Assembly (NCBI GenBank): GCA_035582835.1
Contig: JAYKAV010003151.1
Coordinates: forward strand, 101,563 to 165,562
Direction: 5' to 3'
Length of the DNA: 64,000 nt
Origin: Phoebastria nigripes
Taxonomy: Eukaryota > Chordata > Aves > Procellariiformes > Diomedeidae
The notes beneath the pieces were generated by a model that made no database searches, had not been told where the DNA came from, and saw nothing but the letters and a program-made list of their open reading frames with translations. Position 1 is the first letter of the stretch, and each line of letters starts with the position of its first letter. Shown piece after piece: positions 24,266-37,270 of the stretch. The position numbers were made by a program, and so were the translations under genes.

Positions 24266-27200
24266 TACAGATATATTATGTCCATTCCAATTTATGCCCT
24301 CTCATGACACAAAGGGATGAATGCAAAAAAAGGGCTTAGGGACCTAAAATAACAGTATCTAAACTTTCAAAGTAAGCAGCTTGAAACCCCCTGCTCAGCT
24401 GCTGCCTGAGTCTCTTGACAGTTCAGTGTTAGACATTGGAGCTCCCTGTTTTTTAAGGAGTCCCTCCCTGGACATATACTGAAGTATATCAGTTTAGACA
24501 GTGCAGAGCAATAGAGTGCCTGCTCTATACATAAGTCCAGTTAACAGCCAGAGACTGGACATTACTTTCAGCAGACTCCCCAGTGTAGTCCATTTCAACC
24601 CAAAACTATGCGACCAGACTCCAGAAGATTCAGGAACTGCCACACCTATGTTTAAAAACAGTAAAAAAAAAAAAAAAAAAATCTCTTCTCTTCTGCTTGT
24701 TATATCTTTTCCTCAGGTGGACACCTAGTTATCAAGCTAGTGAATCTATGTTGCCATTTTTTTAAATGAACGAATAATGAATTATTTTATGCGCAATAGC
24801 ACAACCTGTACGTTCTCCAACCTGAGAAGGAAGACAGGAAGACAATCTAAGCATAAAAGTTCTTCACTGTGGCCCTTGCTTGGACTTGCTCTGAAATGTG
24901 TGTCATTCTTTACAGTGTACCTTTTACAATCCCTCCCAGAGACAGTATGAGCCTATAAAGAGCTGTAAAACTACTGGAGATTTGGGTAATATTTGTAAAG
25001 AATGAAGAGATATCATCTATAATTAGCAGGCATTTTTAACGCTTACAGCAATTCTGATCCAGCAAGCAAAATATGAGATTTGTTAGTCTCTCTGACAATT
25101 ATAAATTTTTTTTTGTAAGAACATAAAGGTCCCTAAACATAAGACAGAAACACTTTCAATTCTCAAATATTAATTGTGACTCTATAAGTCTCAGTGTATT
25201 TTGATAGCTCATCAAAAAGAACTGAGGGTGCTAAATAATGACGTCTGCAGTCCGGGTGCCCTCATATGTATTACAGATGTAGTTTTTGTGCTTGGACGTT
25301 ATTATCTGACTGCCTCCTGATCCTGCATTGCAAGAACCATGAAACTTTCATGTAATGAGAAGGCAGCTATTTATCCTTCTTCACATGAAGCCTAGACTTG
25401 TATTTTAAAGCAAAGTCTGCCAACACAACCTATGCATGTTACTTCTATAATGAGGGCAATGTTGGACTAAGAACACAAAGAAGACATCTAGATTTATTCC
25501 ACTTGCAGCCTTTTCCAGCCATCTGAAACTAATCAGAATAATTTTAAATCGATAATGATTTGTGAGAGAGTTTAACATTACCCCAAACATGGCAAGAGCT
25601 GCTACAGTAGTATATAAATCCTGTTTAATTTTATCAGACACAGGGCGGGCTATTAAAAAGGATAAAAGGTGCAAATTCTATTAAAATATCCCTCTTGGAA
25701 AGATAACATAAACTTTTTTTTTCCTGGCTTTTAAGCCAGCTTTTGCACAGCTTCAATGTTTTCCTCTCATTTGAAATCAGAGCGTTCATATAATTTATCT
25801 TGTAAAACCATATTGTGACTATAGGCCAAATTCTCAGAGTAAATTGGTACATGTTGGAAGCTTACAATTAAGTTCTTTAAAAGTAATACCCATACGGTTC
25901 GTGATGACACTGAATTAAGTCTTCGTTCAGAAAAATAGTAGTTCACCTGTGCTGGTTAGGTCCTTTTGTAACATTCAGTTAAGTTATTTTTAAGTTACAT
26001 ATTGAGTTTAAAGTTGACCTGAACAGTAGTTTGCAAGTTTGTACTTCTTTCTTTAGCCCTAAAAAGAATATTGGACCTACTATTGGATTTCTTCATACTT
26101 TTTTTCTCTTTTGGCTTATTTTTCCCAAGGAATAATTTTGATGGATTTGCTACATAGGTGAAATAGGCAGGGCAGTGGTTTTGTCAACCCTTACTGAAAT
26201 TATGGGAGGATTAACACTAAACTGAAGAAAGGATTTAGCCCTCAATAATTTAGGCCCAGCTGTGCAAAATTTTTAATCACTTGCTCCACAGAATGGAATC
26301 CAAATACAGGAGTTTAATGTTTTGGAACAGTACCACAAATACCTAACCTAAAAGACCCTTGAAACCCCACCCATCTGAGCTTTAATCACATGTAACCATG
26401 CTGGATCCAAAGTCCAGAACATACTCCTAGAAAACATTATTATTTCAAAAGACTAAGTAAAGATAACAGATCTACTGACACTGTCCATCTTTCTTATGAT
26501 GCCGTGAAGAAAACAGGTAGTTAAAAACCTAGCTTTGAGTCATTCCTCCGGTAGGAAGGAATTAAACCTATGTTTCTCAGTAAAGTGTGATATGTGAAAG
26601 GCTGCTAGCAGCTTCAAAGAAGAACATACCTTACTGATGCTGTGGAGATTGGGCACCAGCAGAAAGGAATGAAAGATTTATGTGGTTAGTGAGATCCTGA
26701 CTGCGATCTTGCAGCCAGTCCTTCAGCAGAGAGTGAGAAGTCTCAGGTCTAGCTGAGTAAGGTCTAGCGTTTTTCAGGCTGAAGTTTGGAATAAGATATC
26801 TAAACATACTTTTGGATCCACACCTTCTCCTTTGCAAAGAAAAATGTATTTCCATGTAGTTAAATTAATATTAACAAGAACACTGTCTTCCTAAATAATT
26901 GGTAGAAATACAAACAGAAATCAATTTCCCTTATGGCTATTTATCTTTTTACTCCTTGACACACTTGATGTTGTAAGACTGCAAGTTTTTTTGTTCAAAA
27001 TACACAAGATCTGAATTTAAATGTAATGTGACAAAGAGTTGGTTTTTGTAAACATCATTGCATTGCTTTATGTATCATAAAGCAGCACAACAAAACATGT
27101 CTAGATTTTTGTTAAGTAGTGGGGATAACAAGTGGAAGAACTATTCCCATCACACTGAGACCCATTTTGGGATCTGTGACATTGTTTTGAGCAGGCACAA

Positions 27201-28393
27201 GAAGTCGGTTTATTTATAGAGTTCTGGTATGATGCTGGTGTTTGGCTGTATTATCTCAAAGAAATTCAATTTACCAATACAAAATTCCCTCCGCAACATT
27301 CACTAATTCTTGGGGTTACATCTATTTCAAAGATCAGAGTGATGTGGATAGAACTAAGTCCCCAGATCAGCACACACTGTAAGTTAAAGTTGCTCAGAGA
27401 CTGCCGTAATTTTAGTGCTGGAGTATATTTAAAACATAATTCTTTAAAAGAAACAAACAAATCAACAAAAAAACCAAAAAACCACAAACATTAAAATATC
27501 TAGTGGGTATAGGTGCATCATATTTTGGTTGCCCATGCAGGACTCTCCAACTTAAAGAGGAGTGGAGAGTCAGGCCTGATACACAGTCTCTTAGAAGGTG
27601 GATCTGAATGCCTTCGTTATATGAAATATTTTANGTTCAGTTTCTTCCATTGCAAGTAGGCTACTGTACACACTGCTGCTCTGAAAGCAGGACATTATTT
27701 TTGCTCACTGCTTATTTTCTTATTTTTTAAAGATTTTACACTTACTTTCATTACAGCTCAAAACTCTTTCAAAAAGTACAAGCAACAACATAAAAGTATT
27801 CACTCTTAAGAGTTTGTCAGGCAAACAGACAAAAATATATCAGGTAACTGAAGCAGGATGGAACTTCATATGATTTTGAAGTTTCAGANGGAAAATAAAA
27901 ATAATTTTATTTTAAGTCTTGGAAAAATGTACTAGCAAATGAGCATTTTTACTTATTTAGTTCCTTTGTCTCTATTTGGAAAGCTTTTCAAAACAAGCTA
28001 CCAGGCACTGAAGCTGTATGGTGCACAGAGTTTGATAACAGTCTAAAAAGTAAGGGCTTAAAATTAAAGAAGCAACACTGTTTAATCTTTAACAATGCTA
28101 ACTGAAACACTTTGATTAGAAAAAAGGCTCCTAAAGTTTCTCAGTTGCCATGTATTAAGTCAATAATATCTGCAGGGTATAACATTTTCAAAGGATAATT
28201 GTCTCCAGGTGAAATGGAGATACTTGTTTCNATAGGAGACAATTTTTTTTCTGGCAGAATTATTTGTCATTGAATTAACTTCTCTTACACGGAATTGTTA
28301 TTACTATGGATAGTTAATACACTCTGGCATCTGTTTGCTTGTTGAGCTTTTTACTGAACTGTCTAAACACATAGCTAATACTATCAAAGATAT
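24266..28393. other. Unique DNA, no gene seen
   Basis: No recognisable gene, RNA or transposon. A poly-A run lies at about 24663-24680. Open frames reach about 89 codons and resemble nothing known. Three N bases lie in the right half. Confidence 0.55.
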
Positions 28394-28570
28394 TTGAAGT
28401 ACATACAGCATACAAACACATTTGAAATAATAGAGAACTCACTCACTGCTGCTCGACATCTTAGCTTACATAGGTATTTGAACCTAAGCAAAGTGAGTGT
28501 AAAGTATAAAGGAAGCACTGTCAACATCTTCTGCTCACACTGGAACATTCTTCATCTCTTTTTTAATCAT

Positions 28571-29095
28571 ATGGCACAAGGTGCTATGGAAATTTGGACC
28601 CAAATTTTCAATATTGCAGTGAGACCTTATGAGATTATTCTGGACATTAAAGAGACGGTTTTCAAGGCTTATGAATTTGCCTTTGTATCATTAGCCAATA
28701 TTTCCTTCATGCTTGCTGTTTCATCTTTTTCACACCATATCATTCTGTCACAAGCAAGGACATCTATGATCAGTGACTTGCGTAAGGCTGGAATCAAAAA
28801 AGACATTCAAAGCAAACCAAGGTCTGGAAACAGAGCTGTCAAATGGCAAGTGTCTTGGTTTTTAAAGAGGCAATGCAGGTGTATGGTTCAATGTTTGGGC
28901 ATGGGTAAAGTTTACATAGCAATGTACAGTCTGGAACAAGTGTCAGCTGAGATCCAGATTTGCACAAAGACTCTTGGGATACCTGCAACTAACATATATG
29001 TTAATCAAAGTAACTGCAAGACTCCCTTACAGATCAGCGGTCAGGACAAACCTTCTCTCCCTTTCATATCCCTGTCCAATGAGGCTCCTGCATAA
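28571..29095 (+). other. Unrecognised long open frame (174 codons from ATG, 233 from the frame opening)
   Basis: The frame is free of stops from about 28394 to the TAA at 29093-29095. The first ATG in it (28571) would give 174 residues; its context is mediocre (C at -3, G at +4). This is the longest open frame in the window, longer than those left by the LINE copies. From the lengths of the other open frames here I would expect about one such frame per hundred windows by chance. The predicted peptide has a hydrophobic stretch around residues 40-60 (SLANISFMLAVSS) and a basic middle (KKDIQSKPRSGNRAVK). I do not recognise a domain. No clear promoter, splice site or polyadenylation signal is evident close by. 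It could be a single-exon gene, the relic of one, an unrecognised transposon frame, or chance. Confidence 0.22.
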
Positions 29096-31794
29096 TCCTT
29101 CTGTAGAGAAGCTTATTTGGACCTCAGCTGCAAAAGGAGACAGTTCAGAGTTAGCCATTGGGCTGGCACCCTATGCAAAACCTGGGAAAGAAAGACTGTA
29201 ATCAGAGTGACAGCCAGAGACGANGGTGGCTATAGCCACTTATTCCCCACCTCCATCACTCCCAATTCACTCAGAACGAAGTCAGGGGAATGAGGCAATG
29301 CTGACAGCTGTTTTTTTACCTGGCTGCCCACAGGAGNTTCAGGAGAGCAGCCAGGAGAGCAAGTGTTCATGCTGAAGTTTCTTAAGGTGTAGTTGGCATT
29401 TCTTGTTGCACACACCAAATGTTTTGGCATTTGAGGTGATTTTAAACCACTTGTTAAAGATATCAAAGTCCCCTGAGCGCTCTGCAGGCTGAGTGCTCCA
29501 AGAAGACAGACCTAGGACATGATTCAAGGCCTGGCTGCTCAACCAANAGTTCCTACACTGCCAAGGTCTTCTTATTTAGCTTTGTGTCAAGGGCACAACT
29601 AAGCCTATAAGCAATGATTAAAGTATTCAGGCATTACGTTTGAACTATGGCAGGAATTGAGCAATGTGTTTTTGTGCTTCACGAGCTTTTTGCTCTTATT
29701 CTAGCCACTGAATATTGCACAGTTCTTGTCCAGGTGATTTCTGTTTTCTTCTGTATTCCACCAAATAATCATCTCTCATTTTCAAGGAGGCTGTTCACTG
29801 TCATCCCCTCAGAGTCTTCCTCTTACCCACCCACCAAACAGCAGAGAGAAAAAAACCCATGGGGGTTTTTTAGGTGCTTACAGAGAGAACATTCAAGTGA
29901 AATGAGAGGTGAGAGACTGGTTGAGTCCTTGTTTTAGATGGAGATATGGTCTTGGAGAGAAGAAATATGTTTTCTTCACACCCTCCGAGCCGATGCAAGA
30001 AAAGTAAAGCACAGTTATTTCTACGATAGGAATAAGCTTTTAGTGGTGCCTGGAGTAGCTATACTTAGGAGATAGTCTAGTAGCTTGTGCATATTACAGG
30101 AAAGTCCAATGTTACATACACAAATGATTTGAAAACAGCCTTAATGTGGACAGCACAGTGTGGACAGAAAAACCTTCCACAGTTATGTAGCCCTGCAGCA
30201 CCAAAGTAAGTTTTACTGAAAGAGAAAACAATATCTCTTCCATTGACTTTAATATTAAAGCTTTTGTCTACTTCAAGGCACTTATTGCATCAATGCAGCC
30301 ATAGTATTGCAAATACCAGTGCAGAACAGGGTTTGCCAATGTGATTTCATACTAGGATAAATCTCCGTAGTTTGTCGAGCTTTCCCTGCAAAGAAAAGGA
30401 TTTTTCCCATATTTGAAACTGGGAGTGGACGTAAATTGTTGATCTGTGTGAAAGCTGCAATGTTGAATGTTGTCAAGTCTGCATCAGCTTACAACTATGA
30501 ACTAATTTTTGTATCTTTGCTAACAGATTACATTTTCTATGAAATTGTTTTCAGGTTGACTTTTTTATTGAAGTAGAAGGTGCCTAATTGGATTCTTCTA
30601 CCCCTAAATTTAATAACAAGACCTTGGTTTGCCCTCGTATCAATGGGAGATTGGGCCAGAAATGCTGTTTTTATTGGATTTATTTTATTCCCTTTTTTTA
30701 CTTAATAAACAGGAAACAGGAGCCAAACTTTTCGCAACCTTACTGGTCCACGACAATTTTATCTAGCAAAATGGATAAAACAAGATGTTTCCATTGCTAC
30801 ATCTTGCAATGGACTGACATTTGGCAGTGAACAACCTTTCTAAAGTTCAGGCACTGCATTAAAAAGAAGATTATAAAGGGCATCATTAGATTTGAGGAAG
30901 GAAACTGTTACTCAGCATTTCAATTACTGAGCTACATGAATGGCAGTAAGAAATAATAGACACAAATTAGTACTATTGACTGTTCCTAAATATCTATTCA
31001 GCAGCCTTGAAAAGTGATTTGTGTTTGGATACTGTCATAAATTTGGAAACATTCAAATAAGCTCACTGTTCTGTCTCTACTTTCTCAAAATTCAGTTGCC
31101 AAAGAATTTTGTCAATGCAAAATTATGGACCTTGAATGTTCTCCTTATTAGTCTGATTGCACCCCTATTGGCATTTTTCTGCACTTTTTTTGCTGCTGTG
31201 GGCATGTATAATTTATTAAAAGCATTCTTACAATTTACAACCCAACAAAATGAACAGCAAAGCACCTTCCATAAAATTTGATACTTTTAATTAGCCCACA
31301 GAGACTGCGAGTACTGAATGCTGTAATGATTTATGCAATGAATCACTTAGGGCATGCCATTAGTGAATGCGGTAGCCTTACAGTATACATAAAATGATTG
31401 CCATGTGGTTGTCACTACAAGAAAAGGAAAGTCCATATGTTCCAAATATGGTGAGTCCTACAGATGCTGATGAATTTGGATGGGATTTTTATCTAAATAT
31501 TAGAAGTGAATAATGTTTATCGTCCTTCCTCTATCTATTACAAATAATGTCTTAAACAAAGTTGTATTTTCCTCTCTGTCTTAAGTGTTAATTGAAAGAA
31601 AATATGAAGATATTGTCATAATGAAAATGTGTTTATCATTGACTGTATTGTCAGGGGCAGGGGGGAGAGTGCAAAATATTGTTTAGACTAGGCTTTTCAT
31701 CTTGTTTCCTATAGTCTAAGTCATGCTTAAAATAAAGCAAAACAAAACCAAAGACCAAAAACCTCAACAAACCAAACAGCGCATCTTTGAGGCC
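29096..31794. other. Unique DNA, no gene seen
   Basis: No gene or repeat recognised. Open frames are at most about 96 codons. Three single N bases occur between 29220 and 29550. Confidence 0.55.
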
Positions 31795-32060
31795 AAGTTG
31801 CGTTTACCATGGTAACAGAGATATTGCTCTATGGATTTCAGCAGTATTCAGCTGTCATATTTACTCACATGAACTGATAAATCTGTAATGGCTGAAAGAC
31901 AGCAATTGATTTATGAGTTTGTCGGAATGGAATGGAACCACTGAAAATGCCCTTATTAAAAATCTGCAATTTTTCACAAGGACTTGCTTGCCTTAATAAA
32001 TGTGAGAATAAGTTTGATTTCACTCAGAATTAATGTAGTTTGAAATTGAAATGAGTTTCA
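31795..32060. promoter_or_regulatory. Possible developmental enhancer: X-box-like palindrome with homeodomain motifs (inference)
   Basis: GTTTACCATGGTAAC at 31802-31816 contains a 12-bp perfect palindrome (TTACCATGGTAA) and matches the RFX-factor X-box except for one base in the left half-site. Within 110 bases lie CAGCTGTCA (31849-31857), an E-box overlapping a MEIS/PREP-type CTGTCA, and TGATTTATGA (31907-31916), close to the composite PBX-HOX site. The block is not repetitive and has no long open frame. Clusters like this are common in conserved vertebrate enhancers, but conservation was not tested. Confidence 0.3.
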
Positions 32061-35019
32061 CTTCCTGCCTCCAGGANGTCTGCTGACATTTTTAGTGTAA
32101 CCTCTGAGCCTATGGAAAAAAAATGAAGCTGAAAATGGAAAGTAAGATAAATTTTCCATAATTTACACAATTAATACATTTGATGAGGTCAAAATCAATT
32201 AAATTTAGAAAATGTCAATTTGGTACAGGACCAAGCTATTTATTTTCCAACATCAATAGCCACTATCATTACTGTAGCTGAAGAAATCTGAGTATCATAT
32301 TGATTAAGAGGTAAGTTTCTTAAACATGTACTCATTTCGACAAACTTCTCCTTTCCCTCATTGTCACCTACCCACACTGCAACTGGAAAGACATCTTCTG
32401 TGTGATATGAGGATACTATACTAAACACATAACTCAGATGATAATATAATACAGACATTCTTCCACTCTCAAGAGAGAAATATGTCTAATCCTAGTATTG
32501 CAGGCTTCCACCTGGACAACACTTCTGGCTGATCTTATNAAACTACTTGTAACACGAGATACTTACACACCCTTTTAAAACAGTGTACACTTTAGCAAAA
32601 AATGTTTTCTGAAGAAGATAATAAATACCTTGTTCTTTATCCATAATGCCACACTTCTGCTTAAAGAAATAAAGAAAAGCAATGCTTTTTTTCTTATTTT
32701 TATATAATTCAGCCTTAGTTTTCTCAACATAGCTGTAGCAAATTTTTTCAGAACACAAATGTTAAGCCTTATGCAGTGGAAGAAAAATCTCTTCTTGTGC
32801 TATACAGAACTTATTGTGATGTCCATCTTTGCCTTTGAGGAACAGTCAGAAAATCCTTTCTTTTGTCCACAGTTAAATTGGTTGGAATAGGAAGAAAATG
32901 GACATAACAGAGTCTGGCCACGTCAAGGATCTCTGTTCATTCTGTTTCACTTCCCTGTCCAACATTTCTCCCAACTATTGCATGCAAGAACTGTAGGGAA
33001 AAATAAAGTGCCAAAATTCACCACATTCACACCAAAAAACCACCCAAAAATCCAAAAACAAAAAAAAGGGAGAGTTGGAAGAGAAGGTTGTTTTGATTTA
33101 TGAGGTTAAACTCATATACATACTCTGGAATTCAAAAACAGAGCACAATATGATAATTTTTGAAATAAATGATACAATATATCTTCAAGTGATAGCTTCC
33201 CATAAATATTGGATATAAGCCTATGTTTACATCACAGCAAAGATCTGATTTTAAGTAAAGCAGTGGTATAAAGCACAGTTCTGCTTCCATTTTTTGCAGC
33301 ACACTATAAGTAGCCCAAAGCCAGTTAAAAAAAATGNAGTTTGACTCCCACAGTCAGGGTATGTATTCTGTACTTATTTATTTTCTTTAGCAGGTGCTGT
33401 GCTGACATTTCAACTCTCTGACTTGTCACCTCCAGAGACCGTATAATCCTTCCCCAAGGAGGACCAGAAAGCAAAAAAGTAGACATAGAACCAGTGAAAG
33501 ATAAACACAGAATAATCAGCTTTGTTATTGAATCAAAACTTAATGTATACTGAAGAAATAAAACAACAAAAGAAACAGGGGAAACAAAAATAGTCCATAA
33601 CAAACCAGAGGGGTATAATGTCAGTTCACGTCGGCATGGGGGATAAGATATGCTCTTGCCTGGGGTACTAAAATGAGAACTGCAATGAAGCAACACAGGA
33701 CAGCCTGGAATTGCAAATGAGGGAGATTGCATCCACTTAAAGATTAATTCAGTGGAAAAAAAGCTTCATTCATTAGGAGAAAACACTTTCAAACAAAGAA
33801 GCTGGGTAGTATTTGGGCTCTATGGTAACTGAGACTGCAGAATTTTCTAATTTGGAGGCTGAAATGTCATTCAAATGTTTAAAGCAGGTAAACCTTAAAA
33901 ACATGAGACTAAACATTAAACATTAGATTGCCATAAATGTCAATGCCTTAAGCTTTATCCAAAGCTAATTGTTGGTTGAAAGATTCTTATTTACTTCAAT
34001 GTCTCTCATAGTAGGCCTTTGCTTGCTGTGTCAAGGCACTGTACAAAACCTTGAGATGCTGAATGACTGTACAAGATAAATCCGTGTTCAAAGTCGTCTT
34101 CTTCTGGATGGCAACTCCCANCCAGGGAGAAAAGCTCTTCCAGGCTGAGGGAGATTTTCTTGTTTGCAACAAGCAATCATCAAAGCTGAAAAGGCCTCCA
34201 CTGACAGATGTATCTTCTGTCTCTATACCCTAAAGACATCCAGGAGATTTTCTCAGTAGAGTCATTTAAGCTTGAGAGCTGTATTCAACACATGTAAGCA
34301 CACATGGGACATATATGGGACAAAACACAGAATCAATAAAATCTCGAAAGCATTGTCCAGAGTAACATGCAGATCAGGTAACAGGACAGCAACCCACTCC
34401 CTTCTCTGTGTTGAAACCTGTTTTGCATACAAGGTGGGTTGAACACCTGTAGAGAGCACAGCTGCAGTCTTCATTGTCATACTTAGTGAAAAACATTCTG
34501 ATGTCAGAATAGTCTCTTGATTTATTTATTTTGGTATGGAGACTTTGGGATCAGGAGGCGGGTAAGGTGTCTTCTNTTTTCTTTTCTCTTTTTTTTTAAT
34601 TTATTTCAAATGTATTTTTTTATTTATTATATAATGTTATTATATAGATATAATATTTAAAGAATTTTTTTTTAGATTATGGCTATTTATTTTAAAGTTC
34701 TTCTCTCTAAAACAGTGTTGTGCTTGATTAAGTAATATATAGACTGTGAATCTGCTATTGAAAATTACCATATGTTCTGTGACATTCATGCTAAACCCTG
34801 TTTGAGAGGGGGTACTTATTTTCTCTGGCATGATTGCTCAGTGCAAAAGCACAGGACTGGAGGAGATTTCCTAGGTCATCAGTTTAAGTCCTTTGATATC
34901 ACAGGCAATCACAGTCTATAATTCAGTGTAATTATTACATTTTAAAAGAAGTTTTGTGTCTCATTCTTATTACTTATACTGAAAGATCACTTCAGAATCT
35001 TACTCCCCTGAGGGTTACA
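32061..35019. other. Unique DNA, no gene seen
   Basis: No gene recognised. A 135-codon ATG-started frame on the minus strand (33325-33732) has two hydrophobic stretches but is within the length expected by chance and contains an N. Low-complexity A-rich (33055-33068) and T-rich (34575-34620) runs occur. Confidence 0.5.
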
Positions 35020-35850
35020 AAAGTCACAGTTTCAATTTATTCATAGTTTATTTATCCTTTCTACTGTGTTCATAAACATCTGTTATATCGCTTCATAGCC
35101 TTTGTTTTGCTAGCCTAAACAACCTGTGATCTTTCACTTTACAGTAGGCTCTCTTTCCCCTCATCAACTGAGATTAAATTCATCTTTCCTGAATATAGTA
35201 TTTAAAATTATGTCTCCCCAGTACTTTATAGAATGGCTTTAATACTTCCATGTCTTTGCTAGAAATACCTTATCTGAGACAGCTTGGGACTGCATTTGCC
35301 ATTTTCTTATCAGAGCTTCAATCATTCTGCATTTGATTAATGTAGTTGTGCTTTCTTATCTGACATTTTTGACTGATGAGCTTCTAGCTTCTGGAATAAT
35401 TTTTTATTAGTCACAAAGAATGGAACTCTGCATTTTGTACTGCTTAATTTCATCTCGTTTCTACTTCTGTTGTCCACAAGCTCCTTGAGGTCTTTCTATA
35501 CCATCCCAGTCCTCCACAAAATTCAAGCTGTTTCCTTCTTGACATCTTAAAGATTCACTAGGACACTTCCACTAGGTATTTGTGAAAATAGTAAATGAAA
35601 CTAGTCCTATGACCAATTTCTTTAGTAACACAAATAACTCTAGCCCAAACCTGCTTCTTACCAGGTCCTTACCTACGGTACAGTTCTTCTACAATTCTTC
35701 CTTACTTTCACTAAGTGATCTCACAGTAAATACTTTCCCAATTGACAGGCTAGATTAATTTCATTTTCTTTATCTAAAACACAGATTATCAATACATTAC
35801 ACAACCTACCTATGAAAAATACAGAATGTACATTATCTTATTTTTAATTT
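35020..35850 (-). mobile_element. Ancient CR1/L3-like LINE, reverse-transcriptase region (minus strand)
   Basis: Read on the minus strand, this roughly 830-bp block follows the order of CR1 ORF2. Plus-strand landmarks, which are antisense to the element, are CATAAACATCTGTTATATC, then CTAGCCTAAACAACC, then GTACTTTATAGAATGG, then CTCTGCATTTTGTACTGC with TTAATTTCATCTC, then GAAACTAGTCCTATGACC. These correspond to the C-terminal half of the reverse transcriptase and its flank in reptile-type CR1 elements. All frames are broken by stops and indels. Divergence is far greater than in the copies at 15 kb, 24 kb and 58 kb, so this copy probably predates modern birds. Boundaries are approximate. Confidence 0.72.
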
Positions 35851-37079
35851 ATCTGTATTTACTTATTTAGAAATTGCTTCTACATTTGTGCTGAGTTCAG
35901 ACTAATGAGACTGTAGTTACCAGCAAAGCAATAAAAGAATACGAGCTTTTTCTTACTTTCAATAAAAGTCAGAGACATTTTTTTCATTGATTTTAGGAGG
36001 GTCAGGCCTGAGTCCTAAATTACCTCATTTTTTTGAATTGAGGTGTTAAATTTGGGTTTCACATGTCTCAGTCTCATTCCTTCTCAGAATTAGTTTTATC
36101 AGTAATATGATAGCTTTAATACTAATCCTAGAATTCAAGGCCAGATAACAGGCAGATGAATTTCCTGTGTTAAATTGTTACTAACATGGTGTTCTGTTGT
36201 AACAAACTGCTTTTTCTAAGCACCTGCATCTTGGCTCACAAGTTTCAGGAGATAGCATTAATACTGTAGGTACTGTGGAAACACATAGAGAATCAAAATA
36301 TTTGACAAAGTTTTCACAAGAAGTTTCAAGAAAACTCATCTTAGTTTCCTTTGCTAATAACACACATATTATTCTAGAAGAAGATATAATGGTTCTACAA
36401 TTTAAAAAAAAAAAAGATTTTTTTTTTCCTAAGTCCAAGACTAGAGTGTAATAGATTGAATTGTAAGTCAAAATTGTATCAAAACAGATGTACTCTACTC
36501 TTTTCTCTTAAAAACAAACAAACAANCAACAAAAAAAACCAAACATAACTTAAAATTAAGATGGAAATGACTTAGATATAATAGTCTAAAGTATAACAGA
36601 GTATCACATATGATACCCTATTATTCTTTTCAGCCTCTTGTAGCATGTGAAGGGTATGTTTGCTTTTTTGTTTTGGCAGGGGGAGCGAGGAATGATTTTG
36701 TTTGGGATCTTTTTCATTCCTCCATTCTGGAGTTCATATGCTGTTGCAGAATAAACATCACTCAATCAAGTGATGAACTGTGCTGGGAATCAAAACGAGC
36801 AAGATGTCCCAAGTTATGAACATTGCTACAACATATGTCCCTGGGCAAGACAATTGCCATTTTGCAGAGAGAATTGAGGTGTCTTTTAGAATCGCATCAA
36901 ATCTACTCCCTTTCCTAGATGCCAAGCAATTTTTCTTCCCGTTGTATATGCAATATAATGCAAACTTGATTTTTTTCTTAACCTCTTTTTAATGTTGAAT
37001 CAGGAGACATGATGAATTAGTCTTTTAAAAAAACTAGAAATATATGTAGCTTCAAAAAGCAAGATGTCTAACTGTATCT

Positions 37080-37270
37080 AATGATATTGCCTTCATAATC
37101 CTATGCAAACTTCAGTTGCAAGGCAAAGTGTGGATTTGGCTGAAGATTAAATTAATCCCTATTTACACATATCACGTAATTCTATCTCCTTTCCCTGAGG
37201 GAGAGCATGGAGAATTTCAGAAGCATGAGCAAGCATGCTAATTTTGACAGCAATAAGGCAGATTTAGTTA
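37080..37270. promoter_or_regulatory. Possible conserved regulatory block (inference)
   Basis: Contains an octamer-like ATGCAAA (37103-37109), the 13-base palindrome GATTAAATTAATC (37145-37157), which puts two GATTA/TAATC homeodomain half-sites back to back, and several TAATT cores within 190 bases. The block is not repetitive. Motifs this short occur by chance, so only comparison with other birds could support it. Confidence 0.18.

Noticed and set aside
24075..24339. Two plus-strand frames of about 80 codons with repeated ILFYS-like peptide
   Set aside because: They are translations of the TATTC/TGTTC microsatellite; a pentamer repeat without stops keeps frames open automatically.
32240..32458. 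72-codon minus-strand frame with a protein-like composition
   Set aside because: Length is ordinary for the window, no clear splice sites flank it and I recognise no family.
33325..33732. 135-codon ATG-started minus-strand frame with two hydrophobic stretches
   Set aside because: About two frames of this length are expected by chance here, the end contains an N, and no similarity is recognised.
36756..36775. 7-bp perfect inverted repeat with 6-base loop
   Set aside because: Too short to be notable; many are expected by chance in 64 kb.
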